Shown here: in pieces, positions 9,127-18,300 of the stretch
Layout: each line of letters opens with the position of its first letter
Numbering within the stretch: the stretch's first letter is position 1
Assembly (NCBI GenBank): GCA_002726245.1
Contig: PBSM01000188.1
Span: 1 to 64,000, forward strand
Origin: Planctomycetaceae bacterium
Lineage (GTDB): Bacteria; Planctomycetota; Planctomycetia; Pirellulales; Pirellulaceae
Length of the DNA: 64,000 nt
Direction of reading: 5' to 3'
Position numbers and translations under genes: made by a program
The notes under the pieces: generated by a model
Databases searched by the model: none
Told to the model about the DNA's origin: nothing
The model's input: only the letters and a program-made list of their open reading frames with translations

Positions 9127-9842
9127 CTACAGGGGCAGATTCATAATCAATGTGCCGTGGTGGCGGATTAGCTGGTAGTCCTTACCGTCGTCGGTGCCAT
9201 CCTTCTTTTCTTCGACATTCGTGTGGAATGTGTAACGCCCTTTGGCTTTGGGCTCAATACGGACGTAGCCGGATTTGTCTGTCTTGAGATTCTGCTTGAA
9301 ACCGCCTGGGCCACGGATCGCCATCGAACGCCCGAGCGCGGGCTTGCCTTGCCACAACACTTGCAACCGCACTTCGCCCTCTTCATCGTGAGGGACAATG
9401 TCGAGTTTCATCTGTTTGGCTCCCCCAGTTCGTGCAGGTCGTCGTGATCCTCGACGTCGAGATAGCGGGCATGGTAATGCAACAGCACGTCTGTTTCGCC
9501 GTATCGATAGACTCCCCATTTGCCATAGCTGTCGATGCTACGAGGACCGGCGGCGGTAAGCGATCCCGACAGCCAACGCTTGTTGCCCTTCTTCGTGTCT
9601 TCGACTTTGAGTTCCGTCGGCTTGCTTTGACCAAGCGTTCGAATCCAGGTCGTGCCGCGTTCGACAAACGGATCAAGATACTGGCCGTCGCCCGCGCCCG
9701 GTACACCCTCGAAGTAGATGTTGGTCGTACCATGTTCACCCGACTTGGCATCGATTGTCACCCACAAGTAGTGAGCGAAGCCTTGCGACGCAAACGTTGC
9801 CAACACCAAGCAAGCGACAGCCCCGATCAGAGAGCGTTTCAT
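9127..9842 (-). pseudogene. DUF4198-type secreted protein, split by a frameshift in a G5 run
   Basis: The first part (9842 to 9408) starts with a signal peptide ending QGFA-HYLWV, with His24 at the mature N-terminus as is usual for DUF4198, and runs to HDDLHELGEPNR-stop. The second part, in another frame (about 9430 to 9127), holds KLDIVPHDEEGEVRLQVLWQ and ends HHGTLIMNLPL, the expected C-terminal half of the same family. Adding one G to the GGGGG run (9422-9426 on the plus strand as CCCCC) joins the frames as HELGGAKQMKLDIV. This is a single-base deletion, a sequencing slip, or -1 slippage. DUF4198 proteins are extracytoplasmic and some are linked to metal uptake; the role here is unknown. 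The start is fixed by GGAGG. Confidence 0.8.
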
Positions 9843-9849
9843 GGTATAG

Positions 9850-9854
9850 CCTCC
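9850..9854 (-). promoter_or_regulatory. Ribosome binding site of the DUF4198 gene
   Basis: GGAGG on the minus strand lies 7 bases before ATG 9842. It decides the start against the longer frame that opens at 9953, and the signal peptide begins directly at this ATG. Confidence 0.8.
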
Positions 9855-9915
9855 GTTGAGCGAGTGGGAATACAGCGGATATTGTCCGCGATATGAAGCG
9901 AAAAACAACTGAGCG

Positions 9916-9965
9916 GGTCGGAGGGTAGTGATACCGTTTGAAAACGGTATCACTACCGGTCGGAG
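9916..9965. repeat. Perfect palindrome flanked by 8-bp direct repeats
   Basis: GGTAGTGATACCGTTT (9924-9939) and its exact reverse complement (9942-9957) are separated by two bases. Directly outside on both sides stands GGTCGGAG (9916-9923 and 9958-9965). A 34-bp palindrome bounded by an exact 8-bp duplication is the signature of an inserted miniature element with target-site duplication. It sits in the divergent region between the DUF4198 operon and the FGE-like gene, and it would also form a strong RNA hairpin. Confidence 0.75.
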
Positions 9966-10048
9966 ACCAGCGTGTCATCCGCACGCCACGAATAGTATAA
10001 TGGCGGGTTGCCCCACACTTCCGCCCTGCCGAGAGACTTGATGGCTCG

Positions 10049-11230
10049 ATGAATAACACGACTCCCATTGCCTTACTGCTGCTCGGATCGATCGTTGTAA
10101 CACCAGCTTTCGCCAACGACCTGCCAATCGGACTTTCGAAGACAAAGCCCGAAGAAGGGCGATATGTCGAAACAGACAAAGGCTTTATGGTCCCTTACAC
10201 GATGCCTATTCCGGGCACGGACGCTGAGTTCTCGATGGAGCCGATTCCAGGCGGAAGGTACAAGCTCGGCAGCCCGGCTTCGGAAGCGAACCGCAATGGC
10301 GACGAGGGGCCTCGGACCGAGGTCAAAACCGAGCCATTCTGGATGGGCAAATACGAAGTGACTTGGGCGGAGTACAAAGAGTTCATGGGCTTGTACGCCA
10401 TCTTCAAGGACTTCGACGCAAAGAAGATTCGCCGGGTGAATGACGAGAACAAGGTCGATGCCATTACTGCACCGACGGAGCTTTACGATCCAAGCTTCAC
10501 GTTCGAGTATGGCGAAGAGCCCGAGCAGCCAGCCGTAACGATAACCCCATACGCTGCCAAGCAGTACACGAAGTGGCTGTCCGCGATCACACGCAACCAG
10601 TATCGCTTACCTGGCGAAGCGGAATGGGAATATGCCTGCCGCGCTGGTACGACGACAGCGTACCACTTCGGCGATGATCCGAGCAAGCTTGGCGAGTATG
10701 CCTGGTTCTTCGACAACTCCGACGAGATGCTGCACGACGTTGGCGCGAAGAAGCCGAACCCTTGGGGCTTGCACGACATGCACGGAAGTGTGTGGGAGTT
10801 GTGTCTGGATGAATACTTCGAGGAAGGATATGCGCGGCTCAAAGGCAAGGATATCGACGGAAGAACAGCGATCGCGTGGCCGACGAAAGCGTTCCCGCGA
10901 GTCGTTCGCGGCGGTTCATGGGACGATGACCCACAGGATTGCCGCGCCGCGTCGAAACTGGCGACACACGACGTCGATTGGAAAGCCCAGGACCCGAACC
11001 TACCTCTCAGCCCCTGGTGGTACACCGACGACCCGTCGCGCGGCGTTGGCTTCCGGCTCGTCCGGCCGTTGCATGAGTTGCCGAGGAAAGAGATGGTGAA
11101 GTATTGGGAAGCTGACGTCGAGGATGTTCAGTACGACATCCAAGTCCGGCTCGAAGAAGGCCGCGGTGCGATCGGCATCGTCGATCAAGAGCTGCCGGCC
11201 GCGATTAAGAAGCTGCAAGGTGGCGGATAA
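10049..11230 (+). CDS. Secreted formylglycine-generating-enzyme-like (SUMF1/FGE) protein
   Basis: After a signal peptide (1-23) the protein shows the FGE-sulfatase fold: IPGGRYKLGSP (66-76), EPFWMGKYEVTWAEYKEF, QYRLPGEAEWEYACRAGT (184-201), NPWGLHDMHGSVWELCLD (237-254), VVRGGSWDDDPQDCRAA (285-301) and GFRLVR (334-339). True FGE converts a sulfatase Cys to formylglycine and needs a pair of active-site cysteines in the GGSW region; here only Cys298 is kept and the partner position is in a DDD stretch. The protein is therefore probably not a classical FGE but one of the many secreted family relatives of unknown role in planctomycetes. The C-terminal ~55 residues are extra and charged. No sulfatase gene is in the window. 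Confidence 0.88.
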   Translation: MNNTTPIALLLLGSIVVTPAFANDLPIGLSKTKPEEGRYVETDKGFMVPYTMPIPGTDAEFSMEPIPGGRYKLGSPASEANRNGDEGPRTEVKTEPFWMGKYEVTWAEYKEFMGLYAIFKDFDAKKIRRVNDENKVDAITAPTELYDPSFTFEYGEEPEQPAVTITPYAAKQYTKWLSAITRNQYRLPGEAEWEYACRAGTTTAYHFGDDPSKLGEYAWFFDNSDEMLHDVGAKKPNPWGLHDMHGSVWELCLDEYFEEGYARLKGKDIDGRTAIAWPTKAFPRVVRGGSWDDDPQDCRAASKLATHDVDWKAQDPNLPLSPWWYTDDPSRGVGFRLVRPLHELPRKEMVKYWEADVEDVQYDIQVRLEEGRGAIGIVDQELPAAIKKLQGGG

Positions 11231-11297
11231 AGCGCACAAGTGTGTTTCAGTACAACACACGCCAGCACGGTTACGCTGGAACGTAACCAAATACGGG

Positions 11298-11852
11298 TCA
11301 ATCCACCTTCGCGACCGTGTCTGGCGTCAGGTCATAACTCAAGATTGGTTTTCCGCCTTGTAAGGCTGGAGCTTGCTTCAAGACGTTCTGCTGATCGTTC
11401 GAGAAGTGGATGTGGATCATTCGCCACTTCTGTTCGTATTGATCGATGACCACCAGGAAAAGGAACGGACGGAACCTGCCGTGGGCGATGAACGAAAAGA
11501 CGTGAAGCCGCGTTGAGAGTGACTTGACTGAGGTCACTTCCAGCCGTTCGAACTTTTGTGGAGGCAGCTTTCGTAGTCCTCCCATGGCGCCTTCCAAACG
11601 CTTGAGTTCCTGAGAGTTCGGTGAACCAATACCAAGTTCTCCGACGCGAGCAATGACCGCATCGACGTCTCCGTGGCCAAGCGTCTCGATCATCTTGGCG
11701 ACTTCATCGAGAAAGTTCTTCAAGCCCGGTTGCTTCAGCGGATCGAGTCGCTGCGCTTCGGCAGCTTTGGGCGCTTCCTGGCCATCGACTCGAGGCAATG
11801 CTGTGAAACTCGCGCTGCAAGCAAACACGCAGAGCAGAAAGTTCGTTCGCAT
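11298..11852 (-). CDS. Small secreted protein of unknown function
   Basis: The 184-residue product starts with a signal peptide (MRTNFLLCVFACSASFTALP). It contains a helical segment (about 35-100) and a beta-rich C-terminal half with RLHVFSFIAHGRFRPFLFLV and WRMIHIHFSND, which recalls small DUF-type alpha+beta sensors, but I do not recognise the family. ATG 11852 is preferred over an upstream ATG at 12107 because GGAGG lies 8 bases before it and the leader follows immediately. It is convergent with the FGE-like gene (67 bp between stops). Confidence 0.7.
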   Translation of the reverse strand: MRTNFLLCVFACSASFTALPRVDGQEAPKAAEAQRLDPLKQPGLKNFLDEVAKMIETLGHGDVDAVIARVGELGIGSPNSQELKRLEGAMGGLRKLPPQKFERLEVTSVKSLSTRLHVFSFIAHGRFRPFLFLVVIDQYEQKWRMIHIHFSNDQQNVLKQAPALQGGKPILSYDLTPDTVAKVD

Positions 11853-12197
11853 CGAGACCGCCTCCGTTTCTTCGGTTAATGAACGCAGCAACGTTGGGCG
11901 ACAGACGAGAGTCCGTGCGGTTTCAATCTGTCGAACGTTGCGGCCAATGGTCAATCCACACCATAGCGGGCCTTCGGCCGCCATGCCAGAAGGAAAGCAC
12001 GGATGCGTCAACGTGTTCTGAATATCGTCCCATCTGAGTGGGGCAGGTTTCCAACCCGTCAAGAACGCGTTGCCAACGCCATGTCGGAAACCAGCCCCGC
12101 CGATCATGATTCGGTTGCGATTGGCTTGGCCAGCTCAAATCGAATAAACTACTCGGATTGACTAACTCTCACAAAGAACATCACTCGGCGAAGTCCC
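11853..12197. other. Divergent intergenic region, possibly with dispersed repeat sequence
   Basis: This 345-bp stretch separates a minus-strand and a plus-strand gene. GGAGG at 11861-11865 belongs to the minus-strand start. The segment around 12039-12060 (GGGGCAGGTTTCCAACCCGT) resembles short repeats I know from planctomycete intergenic DNA, but no second copy is in the window. No convincing promoter boxes were found. Confidence 0.35.
11861..11865 (-). promoter_or_regulatory. Ribosome binding site deciding the start at 11852
   Basis: GGAGG on the minus strand, 8 bases before ATG 11852, favours the short form of the small secreted protein over the frame opening at 12107. Confidence 0.75.
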
Positions 12198-13532
12198 ATG
12201 CTCACACTGTTCGGGAAACGAATCGATCTTTGCGACCGAACACCACGACGCGATTTTCTCGCGATCGGCTCTCTGGCAATGGGAGGATTGTCGCTGCCGC
12301 AGTTGCTGTCGGCCGAGCAAGCAGCAGGCATCCGCAACTCGCAGAAGTCGGTCATTTTAATCTACCTGACGGGCGGACCGCCGCATCAGGACATGGTCGA
12401 TTTGAAGCCGGACGCACCGAGCGAAATCCGTGGCGACTTCTCACCCATCGAAACGAACGTCCCGGGAGTTCAAATCAGTGAGCTGATGCCTCGCTTGGCC
12501 AAGATCACAGACAAGCTGGCGATTGTTCGTTCATTAGTCGGATCGGATGGACGCCACTCGTCGTTCCAGTGCGTTACGGGCCGACGTTTCGCTTCGCAGC
12601 CACAAGGAGGTTCGCCCGAAATCGGAAGCGTTCTGTCGAAGTTGAAGCCACAGGTGGATTCGTCAATCCCGTCCGCGCTTGACTTGTCGATTCATATGGC
12701 TCATTTGCCGTACAACTTGCCAGGGCCGGGTTTCCTCGGAAAAGCCTATGCGCCATTCAAGCCCACCGGCCATGCCATGGAAGATACGGTCCTGCAAGGT
12801 ATCGACGAGAAACGGCTTGGTGATCGCCAGACGTTGCTGGCGCGCTTCGATGAACTACGTCGCAAAACCGACGAAGGAATCGGAAACGATACGAATGAGT
12901 TAACAGCACGGGCACTGCAGTTGCTCACATCGAACAAGCTGGCCGACGCCTTGGATATCTCAAAGGAAGATCCGAAGATTCGCGAACGATACGGCAAAGA
13001 CGATACGAAGGTGCTCTCTTACTCGCACTTGGGCTATCAATCGCTAACGTCGAAGTTTTTGCAGGCGAGGCGGCTGGTCGAAGCGGGCGCGCGCTGCGTG
13101 ACCGTTGCTTATGCCGACTTCGATTGGCATGGCGGAAACTTCGCGAACGGCAGGAAGGTGATTCCGCTTCTTGATCAAGGTCTATCGGCTTTGATCAGCG
13201 ACCTGCATGAACGAGGACTCGACAAGGACGTGAGCGTTGTTGTCTGGGGCGAATTCGGCCGCACGCCTAAGATCAACAAGAGTGCCGGTCGCGACCATTG
13301 GCCCAACGTGGCGTTCGCTCTCTTGGCCGGGGGCGGAATGCGAACCGGTCAAGTCATCGGCGCGACCAACCGCTATGCCGAAGAAGCCACTGAACGCCCC
13401 GTCCACTTCCAAGACGTCTTCGCCACGCTCTACGAGCAGCTTGGCATCCCCGCCTCGACCACCATCCCAGACCTCACCGGCCGCCCGCAGCATCTCGTCG
13501 ATAACGGCCAGCCGATTGCGGAGTTGATCTGA
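12198..13532 (+). CDS. DUF1501 domain protein, Tat-exported (second copy)
   Basis: The leader TPRRDFLAIGSLAMGG (15-30) is a twin-arginine signal. The body is DUF1501 with LIYLTGGPPHQDMVDLKPDA (about 54-73), DFDWHGGNF, WGEFGRTP (350-357) and GRDHW (364-368). It is only moderately similar to the copy at 3158-4558 (compare GGPPHQDMVDLKPDA with GGPGHQDTWDLKPDA), so the two are old paralogues rather than a recent duplication. As with the first copy, no DUF1553 or DUF1800 partner is adjacent. No clear Shine-Dalgarno is seen before ATG 12198. Function in the cell envelope is inferred from export only. Confidence 0.9.
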   Translation: MLTLFGKRIDLCDRTPRRDFLAIGSLAMGGLSLPQLLSAEQAAGIRNSQKSVILIYLTGGPPHQDMVDLKPDAPSEIRGDFSPIETNVPGVQISELMPRLAKITDKLAIVRSLVGSDGRHSSFQCVTGRRFASQPQGGSPEIGSVLSKLKPQVDSSIPSALDLSIHMAHLPYNLPGPGFLGKAYAPFKPTGHAMEDTVLQGIDEKRLGDRQTLLARFDELRRKTDEGIGNDTNELTARALQLLTSNKLADALDISKEDPKIRERYGKDDTKVLSYSHLGYQSLTSKFLQARRLVEAGARCVTVAYADFDWHGGNFANGRKVIPLLDQGLSALISDLHERGLDKDVSVVVWGEFGRTPKINKSAGRDHWPNVAFALLAGGGMRTGQVIGATNRYAEEATERPVHFQDVFATLYEQLGIPASTTIPDLTGRPQHLVDNGQPIAELI

Positions 13533-13539
13533 GGAAGAC

Positions 13540-13599
13540 GATTCATCCTACTTGCGATCCTCGTGGCGACCGCCGGACGTATGCCAGCGAGGATGAATC
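13540..13599. terminator. Inverted repeat downstream of DUF1501 gene
   Basis: GATTCATCCT (13540-13549) pairs perfectly with AGGATGAATC (13590-13599) eight bases after the stop. The loop is 40 bases and there is no T-run, so an intrinsic terminator is only weakly supported. Confidence 0.3.
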
Positions 13600-13863
13600 T
13601 CAGAACCGGCATCGCGTCTCCTAGCCAACCCTGCTAATCAAAGAATCGTCTCTCCACTCGGCGGTTTAGTTCCATCCGTTCCTCGCGCACGTTATTCTGC
13701 GTCCCCGGGCAAAAAGAACGGCACACTCCGCCGTAGAGCCTCGCCGGCGCGGCACTCTCGCGATAAGCTGCCTACAAATACGTGCGCGTTATTTTGCAGA
13801 AGCCTGCACATCGACCTACACGGCGCGCGTGAGAATTAATCGTTACGGGCGAAGTTCGCAGGC

Positions 13864-14172
13864 ATGATTGACGGCGTGCTGGTGCGTCACGAAGCCTTCT
13901 TCGCGCATTTTCATGGTCACGCCCTTGTCACATCGGCCGCGTTGTCCGAGAGTGGCGTATGCACCTGGGGGAAGGTGACTGTCTTGGCGGGTCCGTGCGT
14001 GCTTCGTGGAGCCATACCAGTCGATGACTCAACCTGGGCGCGAAGTCGCGGCTGGGCCTTGTGGAAAGGATTGATTACACTTGCCGAAAATATCGACACC
14101 CAGCCGCTGGAAGCGGCAGCGGCCAGACAAACCGTTGATGAAGTGCTTGCCGACTACCAGCGTGCGGCATAA
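13864..14172 (+). pseudogene. Remnant of a phosphotransferase (APH family) C-terminus
   Basis: The last ~55 residues, with PVDDSTWARSRGWALWKGLI and then QTVDEVLADYQ, match the C-terminal helices of aminoglycoside-phosphotransferase-family kinases. The kinase N-lobe and the catalytic HGD and DFxD motifs are absent both from this frame and from the DNA upstream, so the gene is truncated and probably dead. The first ~45 residues of the frame do not fit the family and may be non-coding. A small expressed protein cannot be excluded. Confidence 0.55.
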
Positions 14173-14523
14173 CAAGCATGCACCGGGTTGCCGGCCGGGC
14201 CGAGTTCGAAATCAACGTCGCTGGCGGCAATTGCGATCGCGAGGGCTACATCGTTCTCGACGGTACGATGCGCATAGCATGGACGAACGTAAACAGTTCG
14301 CAAATCGCCACCGGTGGCACGAACAATTGGCATGGAGCGTTTCGCTTAGCCTTGGGCGACGAACCGAGGTTTGCAGGCGGCGAAAGTGGCGAGGCCATTC
14401 GGCCAAAGAAGGCCGCTGAAAGTTTATTGTGGCAGGCGGTCGGTTCGGATGAGAGTCGGAGCGGAAGGGCTACACTTTACGACGCGATGCTCCTGACCGC
14501 CGCATCAGGAAGACGACGGAGAT
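14173..14523. other. Interval without a recognisable gene
   Basis: Frames open here (for example from ATG 14178), but their products show no motif, leader or family resemblance, and the largest runs into the region antisense to the zinc-ribbon gene. With the remnant next to it, the interval looks like decayed sequence. The stretch 13600-13863 is likewise empty. Confidence 0.5.
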
Positions 14524-15222
14524 TTACAAGCTCTCGCCGGGTGCGGACGCACGAAACGTCAGGTTCCCCACGCTCGGCAAGGAGACGTGAAGCCGTCCGC
14601 CCGACATGCGGACGATCATCGTTTCGCTGCTGCCGTCTGGCCACTCGATCAGCACCTGTGCGTCGTCGCCACGCACCTTGCTAACTTCCCACCTGCCGTC
14701 CAGCACTTCGCCTTGGCCACCGGCTTGCAGGAGCACTTGGAACTTACCATCTGTGTGAAAGGCGAATGCTCCACGGTCACGCTCGGTCTGACCACTAACG
14801 AGCTCCCAATTGCCGGCTAGATCATTTCGCGTTTGTTCTCGTTGTTTGGATGCAGTGTCAACCAGAAAGCCGATCACGCCGACACCGATGAGAATGAATA
14901 TGCCGAACATCACCGAAATGAGAAGCACAGGGTTCGAGCGACGCCGGACGAGATCTGCTGCTTTCGGCGCTCGCCCGCTATCTCCGCCTGAGGTGTTAAC
15001 ACCAACGTTGAGAGAGACATTCGTTTGCACCGGCTGTGGAAGTTCCGGGGCTGGTTCTGGAGGTCCGGGCATCGACGCCACGGGAGCCTGTCCGACAGGA
15101 GCCAACGCCGGCATCTGTAACTGCGCCTGACACTGCGGACAGGCGACGATCTGCCCAGCGATTGCCGAAGTGTTCTGCAGATTCGTACCACAATGCGGGC
15201 ACGCGACCAGTTCGGTTGACAT
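14524..15222 (-). CDS. Zinc-ribbon, single-pass membrane protein with lipocalin-like C-terminal domain
   Basis: The product (232 aa) begins with a zinc ribbon, Cys8-x2-Cys11 and Cys28-x2-Cys31, followed by a Pro/Ala/Gln-rich linker (about 38-85), one transmembrane helix (about 98-121) and a soluble C-terminal domain (136-232) starting DLAGNWELVSGQ, reminiscent of lipocalin-like DUF domains in planctomycetes (GNWEL...FHTDGKF...GRWEV). The ribbon should be cytoplasmic and the C-terminal domain outside. ATG 15222 is preferred over 15252 because GGAAAG precedes it and the ribbon starts directly after it. Function unknown. It is downstream of the first giant gene on the same strand (131-bp gap). 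Confidence 0.75.
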   Translation of the reverse strand: MSTELVACPHCGTNLQNTSAIAGQIVACPQCQAQLQMPALAPVGQAPVASMPGPPEPAPELPQPVQTNVSLNVGVNTSGGDSGRAPKAADLVRRRSNPVLLISVMFGIFILIGVGVIGFLVDTASKQREQTRNDLAGNWELVSGQTERDRGAFAFHTDGKFQVLLQAGGQGEVLDGRWEVSKVRGDDAQVLIEWPDGSSETMIVRMSGGRLHVSLPSVGNLTFRASAPGESL

Positions 15223-15302
15223 CAGTTCTTTCCGAGACCACACCAGATGCATCGCTCACCCACCCGCCATCGTGGGCTCGCATTCGAGTAGCGTAAATGA
15301 CT

Positions 15303-15332
15303 GCGACGCGACAGGCAACGCCTGTTTGTCGC
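15303..15332. terminator. Hairpin downstream of the 7746-residue giant gene
   Basis: GCGAC(303-307)...ACAGGC (311-316) pairs with GCCTGT (320-325)...GTCGC (328-332) with a small internal loop. It starts about 20 bases after the stop of the giant gene on the minus strand and could terminate its transcript. No clear T-run follows. Confidence 0.4.
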
Positions 15333-15353
15333 TACCACTTCCTACCGCTTCGC

Positions 15354-18300
15354 TTACATCAGATCATCGAAGCTGCTGCCAAACAATTCCTCGAGTGCAT
15401 CGGCAAAGTCGTCTTCCTTCACGTCGGCGACGTCTTCGCTAGCCCGAATGGCCTGCTCATCAGACGCGGCCTGCTCTTGATCGCCGAGGCTACCGAAGAA
15501 TTCCTGGTGCTCGTCGGCAATCGGAGCACCGTCCGGGCTTACTTGTGTGATGGGGCTTTCCGGTTGACCGACGACGTTGTGCCCGAATACTGCTGACGTG
15601 GGAGGTGCCACATCCGCTGCAACCCGAACCAAGCCTGCGGGCGCCGATGATTCTCCCTCGGGAAGGCCACTGTTGTTGTTGAGGAAGTTGATCACCTGGA
15701 CCACGTCGATGGGGCTAATCGTGCCGTCGCCGTTGGTGTCCGGGAAAGGCACGTTGGCCAGCGCCGTCGTTAGCGCATGGGAGCCGTTGGCGTTGATCTC
15801 GTTGGTCAACAGTAAGGCATCGATTGGCGAGACGAAACCATCGTTGTTTACGTCGAGCGGGTTGCGGGGGTTCTGGAACGGGTTCGTATCAAGCACGTTG
15901 ATGACGACGGTCGTGTCGAGTGAACGCAGGCCCTCGCTGTCGATTGCGCGGTAGGTGAACGTATCCGTGCCGACGAATGATGCGTTGGGAGAATAGGTGA
16001 ACGAGCCGTCGCTGCTGCTGAGTTGCAGATCGCCATTGAATGGATCGTTGACCAACTCGACCGTCAGCGGGAATAGCTGATCTGGATCGCTGTCGTTTCG
16101 TAAGACGCCGTCGGTTGCGTTGACGGCTAGCGTAGTATCTTGATTGACGCTGTAGACGTCGCCACCAGCGACGGGGGCGTCGTTGCCCGGGGCTACGGTG
16201 ATCGAAACCGTTGCTGGGTTCGAGTTGGTTAACCCATCGTTGGCACGGTAGACGAACGTGTCGATGCCATTGAAGTCAGGATTTGGCGTATACGTAAACG
16301 TGCCGTTCGCATTCAGGTTCAGACTTCCGTTGCCCGGTCCGCTCACGCGAACCGCTCGCAGGCTGCCAATCATCGGGGCACCGACCTCTGGCTCTTCGGC
16401 ATCGGTATCGTTAAGCAAGATGCTGTTGGAAGTTGCAACGGACAGTTGCGAGTCCTCATCGACGGTGAATCCTGTATCGTCCAGAGCGACTGGCGCGTCG
16501 TTACGGCCAGAGACGGAAATGCGGACGGTCGCTTCGTTGGATGTGGTTGTGCCATCACCAACCGTATAGCGGAAGCGGTCAAGATCCGACTGACCATCCG
16601 CCAATGACTGTAGAGCGGCTGACGAAGTCGGATCGTAGCTGAACGTTCCGTCAGAAGCTATCGTGACCGTCGCTCCCAAATCGGTCGTAATCTGTCCTGG
16701 ATTGACGACCGTCAGAACATCTTTAGGGACATCGATATCAAAGTCATTGCCGAGCACACCCTCACCAGCGACCTGGAGAATCGCATCCTCGTTGCCAGCA
16801 AACGCGTCGCTGACCGCCGTCGGAGCGTCATTTTGCGGTGTGATGTCGATGGTGTAGGTGCCGGTTGACGAACGAGGATCGAGTGTGCCGTTTGTTTCAC
16901 CGTTGTCAACGGCTGTGTAGACAAAGGTGTCCAAGCCGTTGAAGTTGGCCGGCGGCACGTATGCGACCGTCATGCCATTGATTGTGTTGACCAGCGTGAC
17001 TGTTCCGCCACGTTCACTCGTACCGCTGACTGACGTTGCTGCCAGCGTTTGAACGCCGGCCTCATCGGGTGGCCCCGCCGAATCATCGAGGAACAGTTCG
17101 GAGGGGGTCAGGATCAACGTGTCGTCTTCAAACATCGTGGCGACCGCGCCGCGGAGGATGGGAGCATCGTTGACTTCCGACACAGTGACTGAAACAGTTC
17201 CGCTCGCGCCCTTTGGATCCGGATCGTTGCCCGTTCTGCCGTTATCGACGATCGTGTAGGTGAACGTATCCAAGCCGTTGAAGTCGGCTGGCGGCGTATA
17301 AGTCAGTGTGCTTCCAATCAACGTGACCGTGCCACCTTCGCTACTGTCCTGGCTGACATCTGTGATCATCAACGTTTGGGTCTCTTCTTGGTCAATCGTC
17401 GGATCGGCGGGCCCTCTCAAGTCGTTCCCCAAGAGTACGCTGGCTCCCAAGACCAAGGCGTTATCCTCCGGAATCGTGTGTTGGTCAGTGACGGCCACTG
17501 GCGCGTCGTTAACAGGAGTCACAGTAACCGTGACCGTTGCTGTCGCAGTTTTCGGCTCAAGTACTCCGTTTGTCAGGCCGTCGTCGCGAATCGTGTATGT
17601 AAAGGTGTCGTTGCCGTTAAAGTCTTGCTTTGGGTTGTAAGCAATCTCACCGGTCGCTGCATTCAGAGTAACGGTTCCGCCCTGAGCACTCGCCCCAACT
17701 GCCGTGATCGTCAGGTTTTGGCCGCTCTCGTTCGAGGGTCCTCGTGCGTCGTTGATTGCAAGCGAACTCCCCGTGATGACCAGCGGTTGATCTTCGGCGG
17801 TGGTCGCAGTGTCGGAAGTAGCGGTCGGCGTGTCGTTCACGGCTGTCACTATCATCGTGACGGTGCCCGTCGTCGTCTGCACATCTGATGAGCCACTCGT
17901 AAGGCCGTTGTCTCGAACCGTATAGGTAAACGTGTCGATGCCGTTATAGTCGAGCGGTGGCGTGTAGCTAATCACGCCAGACGTGAGCGCAACCACTCCG
18001 CCATTTGAGCTGGTGCCGCTAACCGAAGCTACCGTCAACGGCTGATTCGACTCGTTCGCTGGACCCGGCTCATCATTCAACGTCAATACCGAGGCGTTGA
18101 ACACATGACGAGTGTCTTCCGCGGTTGTTCTCGTGTCGTCAGTGACGACCGGCGGATCATTGACTTCACGCACGGTCACGTTGACGGTCCCGATGAAACT
18201 CTTGCGGTCCAAGACTCCGTTCGATTGCCCGTCATCCACAACCGTGTAGGTGAAGGTGTCGGTCCCAGCGAAGTCTGCCGGCGGAAGATACGTAATGGCA

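Noticed and set aside
11853-12107. N-terminal extension of the small secreted protein to ATG 12107
   Set aside because: A strong GGAGG and a signal peptide start at 11852; the extension would bury the leader.
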